From: an uncultured Muribaculaceae bacterium
GTDB lineage: Bacteria; Bacteroidota; Bacteroidia; Bacteroidales; Muribaculaceae
Assembly (NCBI GenBank): GCA_947625935.1
Contig: CANQQE010000005.1
Location: 82,685 to 146,684 of the forward strand
Reading direction: 5' to 3'
Length of the DNA stretch: 64,000 nt
Made by a program: the position numbers and the translations under genes. Below, one piece after another: positions 15,994 through 25,868 of the stretch. How positions within the stretch are numbered: position 1 is the first letter of the stretch; every line of letters begins with the position of its first letter. Under the pieces are notes generated by a model. It was given only the letters and a program-made list of their open reading frames with translations. It was not told where the DNA came from and did no database searches.

Positions 15994-18900
15994 TCAGTTC
16001 ATTTTAATGAATGCGGGAATCCAGGCTTTCACGTTAACTGAACCCGAAACGTTGCCGCCATTGATAAGGTCGATACCTGAGCCTCCTATGCTGACGTTGG
16101 CGTCGTTGGCCGAGAATATGCACACGACTTTATTGCCGGTCTGAGAGTCGGTCTTTGTGATTACCTCAAGATTGCTGTTGCGTGAGTCGCGGTTCACGGT
16201 TCCGCGCCACAGAGCCGGGTTCTCGCTGCGGGCTTTGAACACCTTGGCCACATAGTCGTGCACGCGCTGCTCGTTCTGGTTGAACCCTGAGATACGGCCC
16301 GATGTGCGGGCCTTGTTGTCGGCGTTGCCGTTACCGCTCTTATCGCCGATTTCGTCACCGTAGTAGGTGCAGGTCGGGCCAGAGTAGGCTGCCACCGCTG
16401 CGTGGCGAGTCATTAGTTTCTCGGGCGAACTGTTGACATCGACAGCGTCACCGACACGGGCGGTGTCGTGGTTGCTGAGGAAGATGGTGGGATTGACACC
16501 TGAGTCGCGGTAACCGCGGGCCGAAGCGTCGCTGGCGAGGAACCAGCCGATTGACCCTACGCCCTGACCGAGGTTGACGAGATTGTCTTTGCCGTCGAAG
16601 TCCATGACGCTTTTAAGGCCATCTTGCTGAGTGACAGTTATGTTGCCTGCGCTTGTCCAGTCTTCGCCTACCATGTAGCCGAGAGTTCCCCACTGTTCGC
16701 CGCGGTTTTTACGTTCGGCGACGATTGCCTCAACTTCCTCTCGGAGGTCTTTCCAATAGTTGTGGCCTCCTTGGTAAACCTGATAGCATTGGTCGAGTCG
16801 CCATCCGTCAACGCCGCGGTTCATCCAATAGCGTAGGACTTCTTTATAATAGTCGAGTGAAGCGGGATAGGAGACGTTGCCGGCATCGGTGCCGCGCACG
16901 TTGGAACTTGTTGTAGAATCAATCCGTTTGCCGTTTGGTGAGGCCGAATTTACACCGCCGTGATGGCCGAATACGCCGTCGAGTATGATGTATATGCCGC
17001 GCTCATGTGCTTTCTGGACGAGTTCGTCAAACTCCTGATCGGTACCGAATTTCGGATCCACCTTGAAGTAGTTGGTGCAGAAATATCCTGTGGCCTGCAG
17101 CTTTTCGCCGCCCTGGCCGTTGGTCGAGTCGAATATAGGGGTCATCCAGATGGCGTTCATCCCAAGCTCCTTGATATAATCCAGAGCGTCGATGATACCG
17201 CGCAGGTTACCGTTTTTGCGGTGGCCTTCAGGTCCCCACATATCGCTGTAGCCTGAAGCGCCCCCGTTGCCGTGCTGGAATGAGCCGACCATAATCTGAT
17301 AGATTGACAGCTCGCGTTGGTCACCTGTCAGAGAAATGACGGGAGTTGAATCGTCGCGGTTGAACGAGGCCGAGAAGTCGGTGGTGCCTTGTGCGTTGGC
17401 AGCCGTGATTGACATTGACCCTGTCTGTCCGTCATTGAGATAGTCGCTGACCGTCACAGAGCTGTTGCCGTTGTTGAGCGACATTGTTTTGCCGTTGAAT
17501 GTGCCGCTGATTGATGTGGCATCGTTGGCGATGTTGATTGTAATCACGGTGTTACCCTTGACTTTGCCTGAGGCGGGGCTGACGGTGATAGTCGGCTGAG
17601 TCGGTGGGGTTGGCGGAGTCGGGACATCACCCACTTTATTGCCGTCGCAGTCATACGTCTGTTTGTTGACATAAGTCTTGTCGCCGGTCTTATCGTTACC
17701 GCTGTTTGAGAAAATTATCTGTGTGGGAACCGATTTTCCGGCGGGGAGTTCCCAACGCCACAGGCCGTCGGCCTGTTTGGTCATGTTGTCGCCGGGCCAT
17801 GAACCTTTCGATGTGCAGTTTTCGCTGTCGTTCCATGCCCACACCGTCGGAGTTGACCAGTCCTTGGTGTTTTTCAGCAACACATAGTACTCCACTACAG
17901 GTGTCTCTTTCTTGGTGTATGTGAACGATTGAACGTTGCTGCCGACGGTATTTTCAACATAAGTCGAGAGTGTGGTGGTTTCGTTGAATGTCAGAGCTGT
18001 GCTGTAGACAGGCGACGAAGCTGTAGCGGTTCCTGAGGTTGAATAGTGGATGGGCACACCTGCGGGGTTGACGCTCAGTGTAACTGTCACAGAGCCGTTG
18101 AACTCGCCGCCGGCGGGCGATGCCGTTACTACCGGTTTGGTGGGTGTCGGCGGGGTCGGGGGTGTCGGCGGGGTCGGGGGAGTTGGCGGGGTCTGGCCTC
18201 CCATCGTTCCGAATTCCTCGATCAGAATGACGGGTCCCGATGCGGTCATAGTTACCTTGCCCCCTGAAACTACCGCTGAATTGTTGGTGTTGTAGCCGTC
18301 CATCACGCGCTGTCCGTCGGCGAATGCGTCGCCCACGTTAAGCGTATAGCTTTGACCGGCCTGGGTGTCAAGTTTTATGGCTACGGCGTTGCTGAAACCG
18401 TTCTCTGAGAACTTGCGTACATAAGTCCCATCTGCCACGGTCTGAGTTCCGGCTCCTACCGCCGGGTTGCGGCGGCGGAACTGGCCAATTTTCTGCCAGT
18501 GCTTGTTGTCGTCGTTATCGACGGCATCCCAGTTGAAGTCGCTGCGGGTAGCCATGGAGACATCGCCGCAGTTGTTCATCATTGTGCGCGAGGTCTCGTC
18601 GCCATAGTAGATTTGAGAGCCGCCGGGGCAGAGAAGAAGCATGGTTGCGACTTTCTTTTGGTCGCCCGGACGGTGCAGCCCGGTGTCGTGGCTCGATACA
18701 TAGTTGAGTACCTGACGGCTGTTGCTGCCGTTGCAGAAGTTGGCATAATATTTCCAGTCCTCCACGTTGGGTGTGCGTCCAGTGCCGCCTTCGCTGCCGT
18801 TGAACGCGAAGTTTATCATCGAGTCAAACCCTCCCTGGGTGAAGTAGCCGGTATCGCCGTGATCCCAAGCCCATGATTCGCCGGTCATCCAGAAGTCGTT

Positions 18901-20313
18901 AGTCCAATTCTTTGCGTATTCATCGGCGCGGTCACTGTTGCGCCAGTTGTTCAGAGCTTGTTTGCAGGCGTTCTTGAGCTGGTTCCAACGTGAAAGCTCA
19001 ACGTGTTTGGCTGTGTCGCAGCGGAAACCGTCGATACCGAAATATTCGACCCAACCGGCGAGCCAGTTGATGAGATAGTCTGCCGGCGCGCCTTTGCCGT
19101 CCTGTCGCCAGTCCTCGAGGTTAGGCAGGCGGTAGTTGGCATAGTCGCCGCCGTTCTCCTGCTGCCATTTTTTCTTCAGATGGCCGGGGATAGAGACGCT
19201 TGAACTCATATCGGTCACTACGTCGGGAAGCCCGACAAGGCACATGGTCTTGTCATCGTTGCCGGGTTTGGCGAATCCGGCGGCTAAGCGGAATTCCTCG
19301 CGGTCGCCGAAGGCGCGTACCCATTCTCCCCACCATTGACCCCATTGTGGCGCGGTGCTTGTGGTGCATTCAAATTTGACTTGGCTTCCGCTGTCCCACA
19401 TGGAGTAGGGCGAACCTGAAGGCCACCAGCCGGCTGAGGCGTCGCCGCTGACAGCTCCGCAGCCATAGTCCATGATGTCATCGAGATTGCAGTAACCGGT
19501 GTGGTTGAGCACGATGTCCATTACCACGCGTATGCCGCGGCGGTGGGCTTCGGTTACAAAATTTTTCATTTCCTGGATGGTTCCCATGTTGCGATCCATG
19601 AATGTCCAGTCCAAAGCATAGTAACCATGGAAAGCGTAGTGGGGGAATGCGTCGTTTTTACCCGCTGTCCATCCGTGCATTTGCTCATAAGGGGCTGAAA
19701 TCCAGATTGCGTTGACTCCGAGTTTGTCGAGGTAGTCGAGCTTTTCGGTCAGACCCTTGATGTCGCCTCCGTGGAACGTAGCCACATCGTTTGATGAGCC
19801 TTGTTGCCCGCGTTTGCGGTGATATGAGTTGTCGTTGGAGGTGTCGCCGTTGTAGAAACGGTCGGTGAGCACGAAGTAGATATTCGCGTTTTTCCATGTG
19901 AAATACTCCTGTCTGATAACCTGGGGAGTAGTAACCTTGATGGTGTAGGTCTCGGTCGCGGATCCGCTTTTCACGGTGTAGGTAATCAGGTTCTCACCCC
20001 CAACGAGGCTTCCGAGGGAGTGGTTGGTGTACGACGCTCCGTTGACGGTTATGTCGACGATGGCGTCAGAGGCTGTGGGTGCGGCTGAGAAGGTCGCTAT
20101 CGACGCCGCGTCTTCGCCAAGCTCGATTTCGTAGTTTTTGGTTGACTTATTGAAGTTGGTCAATATGTTCTGACCCCCGACTTTGATTTCAAGTCGGTTA
20201 AGCGTGGCATCGCCACTGCCAGCGGCTGCGTTACCGCCAAAAACGGTCGCTCCAAGAAGCAGGGCGGCGCACAGTGACTTCGTGTAGCGGAAAATATGAT
20301 TGAATTTTTTCAT
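15994..20313 (-). CDS. Secreted protein with two GH13 alpha-amylase domains
   Basis: This 1439-residue starch-active protein begins with a signal peptide (1-31) and a cadherin-like beta-sandwich (about 32-130). The first GH13 domain (about 135-700) carries the catalytic set D433 (GFRCDTAKH), E479 (MTGESW) and D543 (SSHDTG). A TPPTPP linker (about 706-722), a chitobiase/FN3-like domain and a CBM26-like starch-binding module (VWAWNDSEN, PGDNMTK) follow. After a second linker and an Ig-like domain comes the second GH13 domain (about 1010-1430), with D1174 (GWRLDQC), E1217 (MVGEDW) and D1283 (SNHDTAR). Both catalytic sets look intact, so it may act on both alpha-1,4 and alpha-1,6 bonds. It follows the GLUG protein gene by 16 bases. 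There is no clear T9SS tail. Confidence 0.93.
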   Translation of the reverse strand: MKKFNHIFRYTKSLCAALLLGATVFGGNAAAGSGDATLNRLEIKVGGQNILTNFNKSTKNYEIELGEDAASIATFSAAPTASDAIVDITVNGASYTNHSLGSLVGGENLITYTVKSGSATETYTIKVTTPQVIRQEYFTWKNANIYFVLTDRFYNGDTSNDNSYHRKRGQQGSSNDVATFHGGDIKGLTEKLDYLDKLGVNAIWISAPYEQMHGWTAGKNDAFPHYAFHGYYALDWTFMDRNMGTIQEMKNFVTEAHRRGIRVVMDIVLNHTGYCNLDDIMDYGCGAVSGDASAGWWPSGSPYSMWDSGSQVKFECTTSTAPQWGQWWGEWVRAFGDREEFRLAAGFAKPGNDDKTMCLVGLPDVVTDMSSSVSIPGHLKKKWQQENGGDYANYRLPNLEDWRQDGKGAPADYLINWLAGWVEYFGIDGFRCDTAKHVELSRWNQLKNACKQALNNWRNSDRADEYAKNWTNDFWMTGESWAWDHGDTGYFTQGGFDSMINFAFNGSEGGTGRTPNVEDWKYYANFCNGSNSRQVLNYVSSHDTGLHRPGDQKKVATMLLLCPGGSQIYYGDETSRTMMNNCGDVSMATRSDFNWDAVDNDDNKHWQKIGQFRRRNPAVGAGTQTVADGTYVRKFSENGFSNAVAIKLDTQAGQSYTLNVGDAFADGQRVMDGYNTNNSAVVSGGKVTMTASGPVILIEEFGTMGGQTPPTPPTPPTPPTPPTPTKPVVTASPAGGEFNGSVTVTLSVNPAGVPIHYSTSGTATASSPVYSTALTFNETTTLSTYVENTVGSNVQSFTYTKKETPVVEYYVLLKNTKDWSTPTVWAWNDSENCTSKGSWPGDNMTKQADGLWRWELPAGKSVPTQIIFSNSGNDKTGDKTYVNKQTYDCDGNKVGDVPTPPTPPTQPTITVSPASGKVKGNTVITINIANDATSISGTFNGKTMSLNNGNSSVTVSDYLNDGQTGSMSITAANAQGTTDFSASFNRDDSTPVISLTGDQRELSIYQIMVGSFQHGNGGASGYSDMWGPEGHRKNGNLRGIIDALDYIKELGMNAIWMTPIFDSTNGQGGEKLQATGYFCTNYFKVDPKFGTDQEFDELVQKAHERGIYIILDGVFGHHGGVNSASPNGKRIDSTTSSNVRGTDAGNVSYPASLDYYKEVLRYWMNRGVDGWRLDQCYQVYQGGHNYWKDLREEVEAIVAERKNRGEQWGTLGYMVGEDWTSAGNITVTQQDGLKSVMDFDGKDNLVNLGQGVGSIGWFLASDASARGYRDSGVNPTIFLSNHDTARVGDAVDVNSSPEKLMTRHAAVAAYSGPTCTYYGDEIGDKSGNGNADNKARTSGRISGFNQNEQRVHDYVAKVFKARSENPALWRGTVNRDSRNSNLEVITKTDSQTGNKVVCIFSANDANVSIGGSGIDLINGGNVSGSVNVKAWIPAFIKMN

Positions 20314-20329
20314 TTTTGTCTGTGGTGGT

Positions 20330-21943
20330 TTACTTCTTGTAGACTTTATGAATTGTGGTGGATCCCTGTTCGGTTGTCACCTGCAGGATATAGAGACCGG
20401 CGGGAAGATGCGACAGATCCATTGCCGTCGATATCTGCGGCTCGGCTTTCACTACCAATAGACCGTTGAGATTGTACAGGTTACACTCTGTAAGTTCCGA
20501 TGACGAGTGGATATATAGGATTCCATCGGTCGGGTTGGGCCCTACGGTGATGTGCGCCTCATCGGCGGCTATATTCTCCACGCCGGTGGTGGCGTTAAAG
20601 AACGCCTGCGGAATCACACACGCTTGATTGGCGAGATTGCGCAGCACCGGGAACTGTTTTTTGCTTTCAGTGCGCCATTCCCAGACATTGTCAAAATCCC
20701 ATCCCATAGCCGACTTGAACGACTGTAGGTCATTGAGATATGAGGCGGTTTGCAGCGAAGCGTGGTCGCCGTGCTGTGTCCAGGTGGTATGGCCGGCGGG
20801 GATAAGATCCCAGCTATAATTGCCTGTTGTGATGTTGCGCGAGTTGTTGTTGCCGCCGAAACGTGCGACAAAGTCGTTGGGCGAGGTGATTTTGCCGTTT
20901 AATGCGACCGATGATTTCACCGTGCCGTAGTTTGCGCCCACTATACCGCCCACATAATCCTTGCCCTTGATTTCTCCACTGGCATAGGTGTTGGCGATTA
21001 TGCCCGTGTTTTTACCGGCGAGACCGCCTGTGGCATAGTCATCGTCATTGGTTACGTTGGCGCCTGAGTAGCAGTCGGTGATGGTGCCGCCTGCGTTCTC
21101 ACCCACAAGTCCGCCGACGCAGATTGACGAGCCGCTGACTGTGCCTGAGGTGAAGCAGCGTTCGATTTTTCCGTTGGCCGAGTAGCCTGCGAGGATGCCG
21201 GCGTAGGTGGCTCCGCTGATTGTCGCGTTAATCACTCCGAGGTCTTTGATTGTAGCCCCGTCGATGGCTCCGAAAAGTCCTGTTGATTCGCCGACGTTGG
21301 CGTTGGAAAGGCTGAGGTTGTTGATGGTGTGGCCGGCTCCGTCAAAGTTCCCCTTGAATGCTTGTGACTTTGAGCCTATTGAAGTGGTAAGTGTCCCGGC
21401 GTCGATGTTGTCGCCTAATTTTAGATATACGTCAGAAGCCCAGTCCATCGGAGTGGTCGATAATTCTTTCAAATCGGCCGACGTTTTGATGATGAACGGA
21501 TCGGCTGCGGTGCCTTCGCCGCCTGAGTAGACATTTACGCGGCCCTGGATGACCTCAAGAAATTTGTCTTCGGTCTGTTGGCCGCTTGAGGTTTTGGCGA
21601 TGAATCCGAGCTTTTTCAGTCCGCTCAGTTCCGAGTCGCTGAGACCGTAAAATTCTTTGATGTTCGCGATTTTGAGGGTGTATGTACCGTTATTACCGCT
21701 CATTTTGAACTTGTCGGTGTGAACGCCATTCCACTCCCATGGGCTTTTCTCGCTGCCGTTAATATCGGCGCACCAGGTGTAGCAATACACCTCCGAGCCG
21801 AAATTATCGGTCTTGATTGTGACCTCCAGCGCCTTGGTAGTGATCGCGGGTGAAGGCACCGACGTGATTGTAGCCGAGCTGTTGGCGGCATATGCCGACA
21901 TCGTGGCTGACAACGTCAGTAAACAAAGATAGAGTTTCTTCAT
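20330..21943 (-). CDS. Secreted GLUG-repeat protein with Por/T9SS-type tail
   Basis: The 537-residue protein has a signal peptide (MKKLYLCLLTLSATMSAYAA). An N-terminal beta-sandwich includes CYTWCADINGSEKSPWEW, a pattern also seen in starch-active proteins of Bacteroidales. A series of GLUG repeats covers about 220-345 (GGLVGENAGGTITDCYSG, GGLAGKNTGIIANTYASG, GGIVGANYGTVKSS). The end is a Por-secretion-like domain (VGPNPTDGILYIH, LSHLPAGLYILQV, IHKVYKK) that would target it to the type IX system and the cell surface. It is the first gene of the unit with the double amylase and probably helps bind or present starch; the binding role is inference. Confidence 0.8.
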   Translation of the reverse strand: MKKLYLCLLTLSATMSAYAANSSATITSVPSPAITTKALEVTIKTDNFGSEVYCYTWCADINGSEKSPWEWNGVHTDKFKMSGNNGTYTLKIANIKEFYGLSDSELSGLKKLGFIAKTSSGQQTEDKFLEVIQGRVNVYSGGEGTAADPFIIKTSADLKELSTTPMDWASDVYLKLGDNIDAGTLTTSIGSKSQAFKGNFDGAGHTINNLSLSNANVGESTGLFGAIDGATIKDLGVINATISGATYAGILAGYSANGKIERCFTSGTVSGSSICVGGLVGENAGGTITDCYSGANVTNDDDYATGGLAGKNTGIIANTYASGEIKGKDYVGGIVGANYGTVKSSVALNGKITSPNDFVARFGGNNNSRNITTGNYSWDLIPAGHTTWTQHGDHASLQTASYLNDLQSFKSAMGWDFDNVWEWRTESKKQFPVLRNLANQACVIPQAFFNATTGVENIAADEAHITVGPNPTDGILYIHSSSELTECNLYNLNGLLVVKAEPQISTAMDLSHLPAGLYILQVTTEQGSTTIHKVYKK

Positions 21944-22022
21944 TGTTAGTAAGTAGATGAATTAAATGATAAGTATGATATGAAAATAAGGGGTCGTGTT
22001 TACGACATGAATATATCTGTTG

Positions 22023-22030
22023 CAAAATTA
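22023..22030 (-). promoter_or_regulatory. Likely -7 element of the GLUG-amylase operon
   Basis: Minus-strand TAATTTTG matches TAnnTTTG 80 bases before the ATG at 21943. No good TTTG lies 19-21 bases upstream, so the promoter may need an activator. Confidence 0.4.
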
Positions 22031-22062
22031 TAAAAAAATGTCCTCAAAATTATATTTAATTT

Positions 22063-22097
22063 ATATGTTATATAACATATTTTGTGATGTCGACATC
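22063..22097. promoter_or_regulatory. Two perfect palindromes upstream of the amylase promoter
   Basis: ATATGTTATATAACATAT (22063-22080) and GATGTCGACATC (22086-22097) are both perfect dyads 33-75 bases upstream of the -7 element. They could be binding sites of a dimeric regulator of starch use. No regulator gene is seen nearby. Confidence 0.4.
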
Positions 22098-22143
22098 TAT
22101 TATTCACGATAATAACCGTTTATGACTTTGTGTAAATAAATAA

Positions 22144-22174
22144 CACACCCGCCATATGTGTTACGGCGGGTGTG
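22144..22174 (-). terminator. Hairpin after the pyruvate oxidoreductase gene
   Basis: CACACCCGCC and GGCGGGTGTG form a perfect 10-bp stem with an 11-base loop, followed on the minus strand by TTATTTATTT. It lies 37 bases past the stop at 22211. Confidence 0.7.
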
Positions 22175-22210
22175 GATCCAAAATAGAATTATATCAAAAT
22201 TTACTGTCTT

Positions 22211-25200
22211 TCAATCAGTCTCTTTGCCTGAAGGTGGGGTGTGGAGTGTGACATCTCGGGTTAGCAGGTTGTAGAGCGACAGCGAATGCTCGGCCAACAT
22301 GGGTTGCAGCTTTGCGGCCTCGGCGGGGTCGACCATCTTCAGGTCGGCATATCTGTCCTCGCCGTTGATAAACTCTACCAAATCGGTGTGTGGCCGTGGG
22401 TAGTCGATTGTCAGCGGCGATTTCCCCTCTTTGGCCAAGTCGGGGTTGAAGCGGTACATCTGCCAGTATCCGCAGGCCACGGCGTTGCGTTGCTCAACCA
22501 CGGCGTGACTCATTCCCGACCTTATCCCATGGGCTATGCAAGGGCAGTAGGCGATGATGATCGAGGGTCCGTCGTAAGCCTCTGCCTCCATCATGGCGTT
22601 GATGGTCTGCTGGTAGTTGGCTCCGAGGCACACCGACGCTACATACACGTCGCCATAGGTCATCATCATGCGGCCGAGGTCTTTTTTGAACGTCCGTTTG
22701 CCGTCGGCCGAGTATTTGGCGGTTGAGCCGAGCGGGGTAGCTTTCGACGTCTGTCCGCCGGTATTGGAATAGCACTCGGTATCCATCACTAAGATGTTGA
22801 TGTTCTGCCGTTGCGCAAGCACATGGTCAAGCCCGGCGAAACCGATGTCGTAGGCCCATCCGTCTCCTCCGATGGCCCACACCGATTTCTTTCCCAGGAT
22901 GTCGGCTTGGTCGAGCAGGGGTTGCCATGCGGCGTTGGGCTTAGTCGATTTTAATGAGGCTATCAGTGACTTGCCTGTCACGGCTGATTGCGACGGGTCA
23001 TTGCGGCTGTCGAGCCATTTCTGCATGGCCGCTTTCACCGCGTCAGGCGTCGACGGGTCACCGACAGCCGATGTCGCGATTCCGGCGAGGCGGTCGCGCC
23101 TGTGTTCTATCGCCACAGCCATACCGTAGCCATATTCGGCGTTATCTTCAAACAGAGAGTTGCCCCAAGCCGGGCCTTGGCCATATCGGTTGGTGCAGTA
23201 GGCGTTGCTCGGGTAGTTCGCGCCCCATATTGAACTGCATCCGGTGGCGTTGGCTATGATCATCCGTTCGCCGAAAAGCTGGGTGAGCAGCTTGACGTAG
23301 GGTGTCTCGCCGCAGCCGGCGCACGCTCCTGAAAATTGCAGCAGCGGTTGATGGAACTGCGAGCCGTTTATTGTCGCCCGGTTTATCAGATTGTCCTTGA
23401 TGGAGATGTGGGCCTCGGCATAATCAAGCATTGCCTTTTGCTCGTCAAGCTGCGAGCGCAGGGGCATCATTGTCAATGCGTGTCCGGGGCAGATTGTGGC
23501 GCAAGAGCCGCATCCCGTGCAATCTTCGGGATAGACCTGTATGCGGAACTGGTAGGGGCGCAATTCAACCGGTCCGTGTGCCGGCTTGGATATGAATCCG
23601 GCAGGCGCGGCGGCCTTCTCATCCTCTGATATAAGTAGAGGACGTATGGCTGCATGGGGACAAACAAACGAGCATTCCGTACACTCTACGCACTTGTCGG
23701 GATTCCATTGTGGCACGTCGATGGCTATGCGCCGTTTCTCGTAGGCCGTGGTCCCCATCGGCATATGCCCCGAGGGGTCGAATACCGAGACGGGTAATTC
23801 GTCTCCTCGTCTGGCAAGACAGGGGCGCGCTATTCCATTTATGAATTTCGGCACGTTCCCGCTGTCGGCGGCAGTGGTGGAGTCGTCTGCGTCTGTCCAC
23901 GATTGCGGATAGTCCACCGGTATTATGGAATTGACCGCCTTGTCGATAGCGGCGAGATTCTTGTTGACCACATCGCCTCCCTCGTGCATATATGTATTTG
24001 TCACAAGTTCCTTGAGTCGCGATACCGCGGTGTCGAAATCAGCGACTCCTATTAGCTTTAGGAACACCGTCTCCATGATTACGTTTATGCGCACACCAAG
24101 ACCCACCGAGCGGGCTATGGCAGTCGCATCCACGTTATAGAACCTGACTTTCCTCAGTGCTATCTCGCGACGCAGCGAAGCGGGTAGTGCGGTGTCCATC
24201 TCCGACGGTGTCCACGATGAGTTAAGCACGAAGATTCCCCCCTCTTTCATATTGTGAAGCAGCGGGAAGCGGTCAACGTAGGTGTCTTTGTTGCACCCTA
24301 TGTAGTCGGCTTGTTCTATGGCATACTCGACCCTTATCGGTTTTGGGCCGAAACGCAGCGACGACACGGTGTATCCCCCTGATTTTTTAGCCGAATACTC
24401 GAAATAGGCTTGTGCGTATAGATCTGTGGTATCGCTGATTATGTTTGCTGCCTGTTTGGTTGCGCCTACGGTGCCGTCCGACCCCATTCCGTAGAACTGA
24501 CACTCGACAGTGTCGGCCGGAGTGGTGTGGATTGTGTCGGAACAATCGAGCGACAGGTGTGTGACATCATCGTTAATGCCGACGGTAAATTCCTGTTTCG
24601 GTGACGGTTTGCGCAGCTCGTCAAACACAGCTTTGACCATCGAAGGATTGAAATCCTTGCTCGACAGCCCGTAACGTCCGCCAACGACCTTGATGGAACG
24701 TCCCGACGACTGGATTGCTGCGGCGACATCCTGATAGAGCGGTTCGCCGTTGGCTCCCGGCTCTTTTGTGCGGTCGAGTGCGGCGATAGCCTTGACTGTC
24801 GGCGGTATCAATGGCAGCAGTCTGTCGGCGGCAAACGGTCTGAACAATCGGACCTTGATAACTCCCGTACGATAACCGCGTTCGTTGAGATAGTTCACGG
24901 TTTCCTCTATGACATCGGTTGACGATCCCATCGCTACGATGACTTGTTCGGCATCGGGTGCGCCGGCATAGTCAAACAGCCCGTAATGTCGCCCGGTCAG
25001 ATCGCCGATTTTTTTCATCTGCCGCTCCACGATAGCCGGGAACGCCTCATAGTGTGAGTTGGCGGCTTCGGTGTTCTGGAAATAAACATCGGGGTTTTGA
25101 GCCGACCCAATCAGGTGGGGATGCTCGGGATTGAGCGATTTGTCACGAAATTCTTTGACCTTATCCCAGTTCACCAACGGTCGTATCTCCTCATAGGGAA

Positions 25201-25762
25201 TCATCGATATTGTCGACATCTCGTTCGATGTCCGCCATCCGTCGAAGAAGTGGCATACGGGCACAGAGCCTTCTATCGCTGCGAGATGAGCCACAAATCC
25301 CAGATCCATGGTCTCCTGAACCGAAGCCGAGGCCAAAAACGCGAATCCTGTGGAGCGGCACGCCATTATGTCGCGGTGGTCTCCGAAAATCGACAGGGCG
25401 TGGGTGGCTATCGAGCGTGTCCCCACATGGAACACTGCTGGCAGCAGTTCCCCTGAGATTTTAAACATGTTGGGTATCATCAGCAGCAATCCCTGCGATG
25501 CCGTGAACGTCGTGGCCAACGCTCCCGCGGCGAGTGCTCCGTGAGTGGCTCCGGCGGCTCCGAGTTCCGATTCCATCTCCTTCACTTGCATGGGTTGCCC
25601 CATCAGATTCTTCACACCCGAAAGTCCCCACTTCTGAGCTGTCTCGCCCATCTCGGCAATAGGCGTTATCGGGTATATTGTCGCGACATCGCTCAAGGCG
25701 TAAGCCGCGTAAGCTGCGGCGGTACATCCGTCGGTTATCTTTTTGTATTGTTGGGAGTTCAT
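22211..25762 (-). CDS. nifJ: Pyruvate:ferredoxin (flavodoxin) oxidoreductase
   Basis: This single-chain PFOR converts pyruvate and CoA to acetyl-CoA and CO2 and reduces ferredoxin, a core step of anaerobic fermentation. The ATG at 25762 gives 1183 residues, typical length, starting MNSQQYKKITDGCTAAAYAA; an upstream in-frame ATG would run through a terminator hairpin and is rejected. Domains in order are: pyruvate-binding domain I (YPITPIAEMGE), domain II, the gamma domain and the EKR region. Two 4Fe-4S clusters follow (CVECTECSFVCPH and CTGCGSCATICPG), then the proximal-cluster and TPP domain (GACAGCGETPY, GGDGWAYDIG). It lies downstream of the oxalate operon on the same strand, but a strong hairpin separates them. 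Confidence 0.96.
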   Translation of the reverse strand: MNSQQYKKITDGCTAAAYAAYALSDVATIYPITPIAEMGETAQKWGLSGVKNLMGQPMQVKEMESELGAAGATHGALAAGALATTFTASQGLLLMIPNMFKISGELLPAVFHVGTRSIATHALSIFGDHRDIMACRSTGFAFLASASVQETMDLGFVAHLAAIEGSVPVCHFFDGWRTSNEMSTISMIPYEEIRPLVNWDKVKEFRDKSLNPEHPHLIGSAQNPDVYFQNTEAANSHYEAFPAIVERQMKKIGDLTGRHYGLFDYAGAPDAEQVIVAMGSSTDVIEETVNYLNERGYRTGVIKVRLFRPFAADRLLPLIPPTVKAIAALDRTKEPGANGEPLYQDVAAAIQSSGRSIKVVGGRYGLSSKDFNPSMVKAVFDELRKPSPKQEFTVGINDDVTHLSLDCSDTIHTTPADTVECQFYGMGSDGTVGATKQAANIISDTTDLYAQAYFEYSAKKSGGYTVSSLRFGPKPIRVEYAIEQADYIGCNKDTYVDRFPLLHNMKEGGIFVLNSSWTPSEMDTALPASLRREIALRKVRFYNVDATAIARSVGLGVRINVIMETVFLKLIGVADFDTAVSRLKELVTNTYMHEGGDVVNKNLAAIDKAVNSIIPVDYPQSWTDADDSTTAADSGNVPKFINGIARPCLARRGDELPVSVFDPSGHMPMGTTAYEKRRIAIDVPQWNPDKCVECTECSFVCPHAAIRPLLISEDEKAAAPAGFISKPAHGPVELRPYQFRIQVYPEDCTGCGSCATICPGHALTMMPLRSQLDEQKAMLDYAEAHISIKDNLINRATINGSQFHQPLLQFSGACAGCGETPYVKLLTQLFGERMIIANATGCSSIWGANYPSNAYCTNRYGQGPAWGNSLFEDNAEYGYGMAVAIEHRRDRLAGIATSAVGDPSTPDAVKAAMQKWLDSRNDPSQSAVTGKSLIASLKSTKPNAAWQPLLDQADILGKKSVWAIGGDGWAYDIGFAGLDHVLAQRQNINILVMDTECYSNTGGQTSKATPLGSTAKYSADGKRTFKKDLGRMMMTYGDVYVASVCLGANYQQTINAMMEAEAYDGPSIIIAYCPCIAHGIRSGMSHAVVEQRNAVACGYWQMYRFNPDLAKEGKSPLTIDYPRPHTDLVEFINGEDRYADLKMVDPAEAAKLQPMLAEHSLSLYNLLTRDVTLHTPPSGKETD

Positions 25763-25789
25763 TGCTAATTCGGTCGGTTGCGAAATTGG

Positions 25790-25828
25790 AAAAAGGGCGT
25801 GCCGCGTTGGCCGTGGCACACCCTTTTT
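25790..25828 (-). terminator. Terminator between the AEC carrier and PFOR genes
   Basis: AAAAAGGGTGTGCC and GGCACGCCCTTTTT (minus strand) pair across an 11-base loop with one mismatch and end in a T-run. It follows the carrier gene by 40 bases and lies just before the PFOR start, so PFOR depends on read-through or its own promoter, which I could not find. Confidence 0.7.
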
Positions 25829-25868
25829 GTATCAATAAATCAAACCACGATTTTCTCTTGTGCGGTCT

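Noticed and set aside
25763-25819. Longer PFOR start 19 codons upstream
   Set aside because: The extra residues are encoded by a terminator hairpin, and the family begins at MNSQQYKK.
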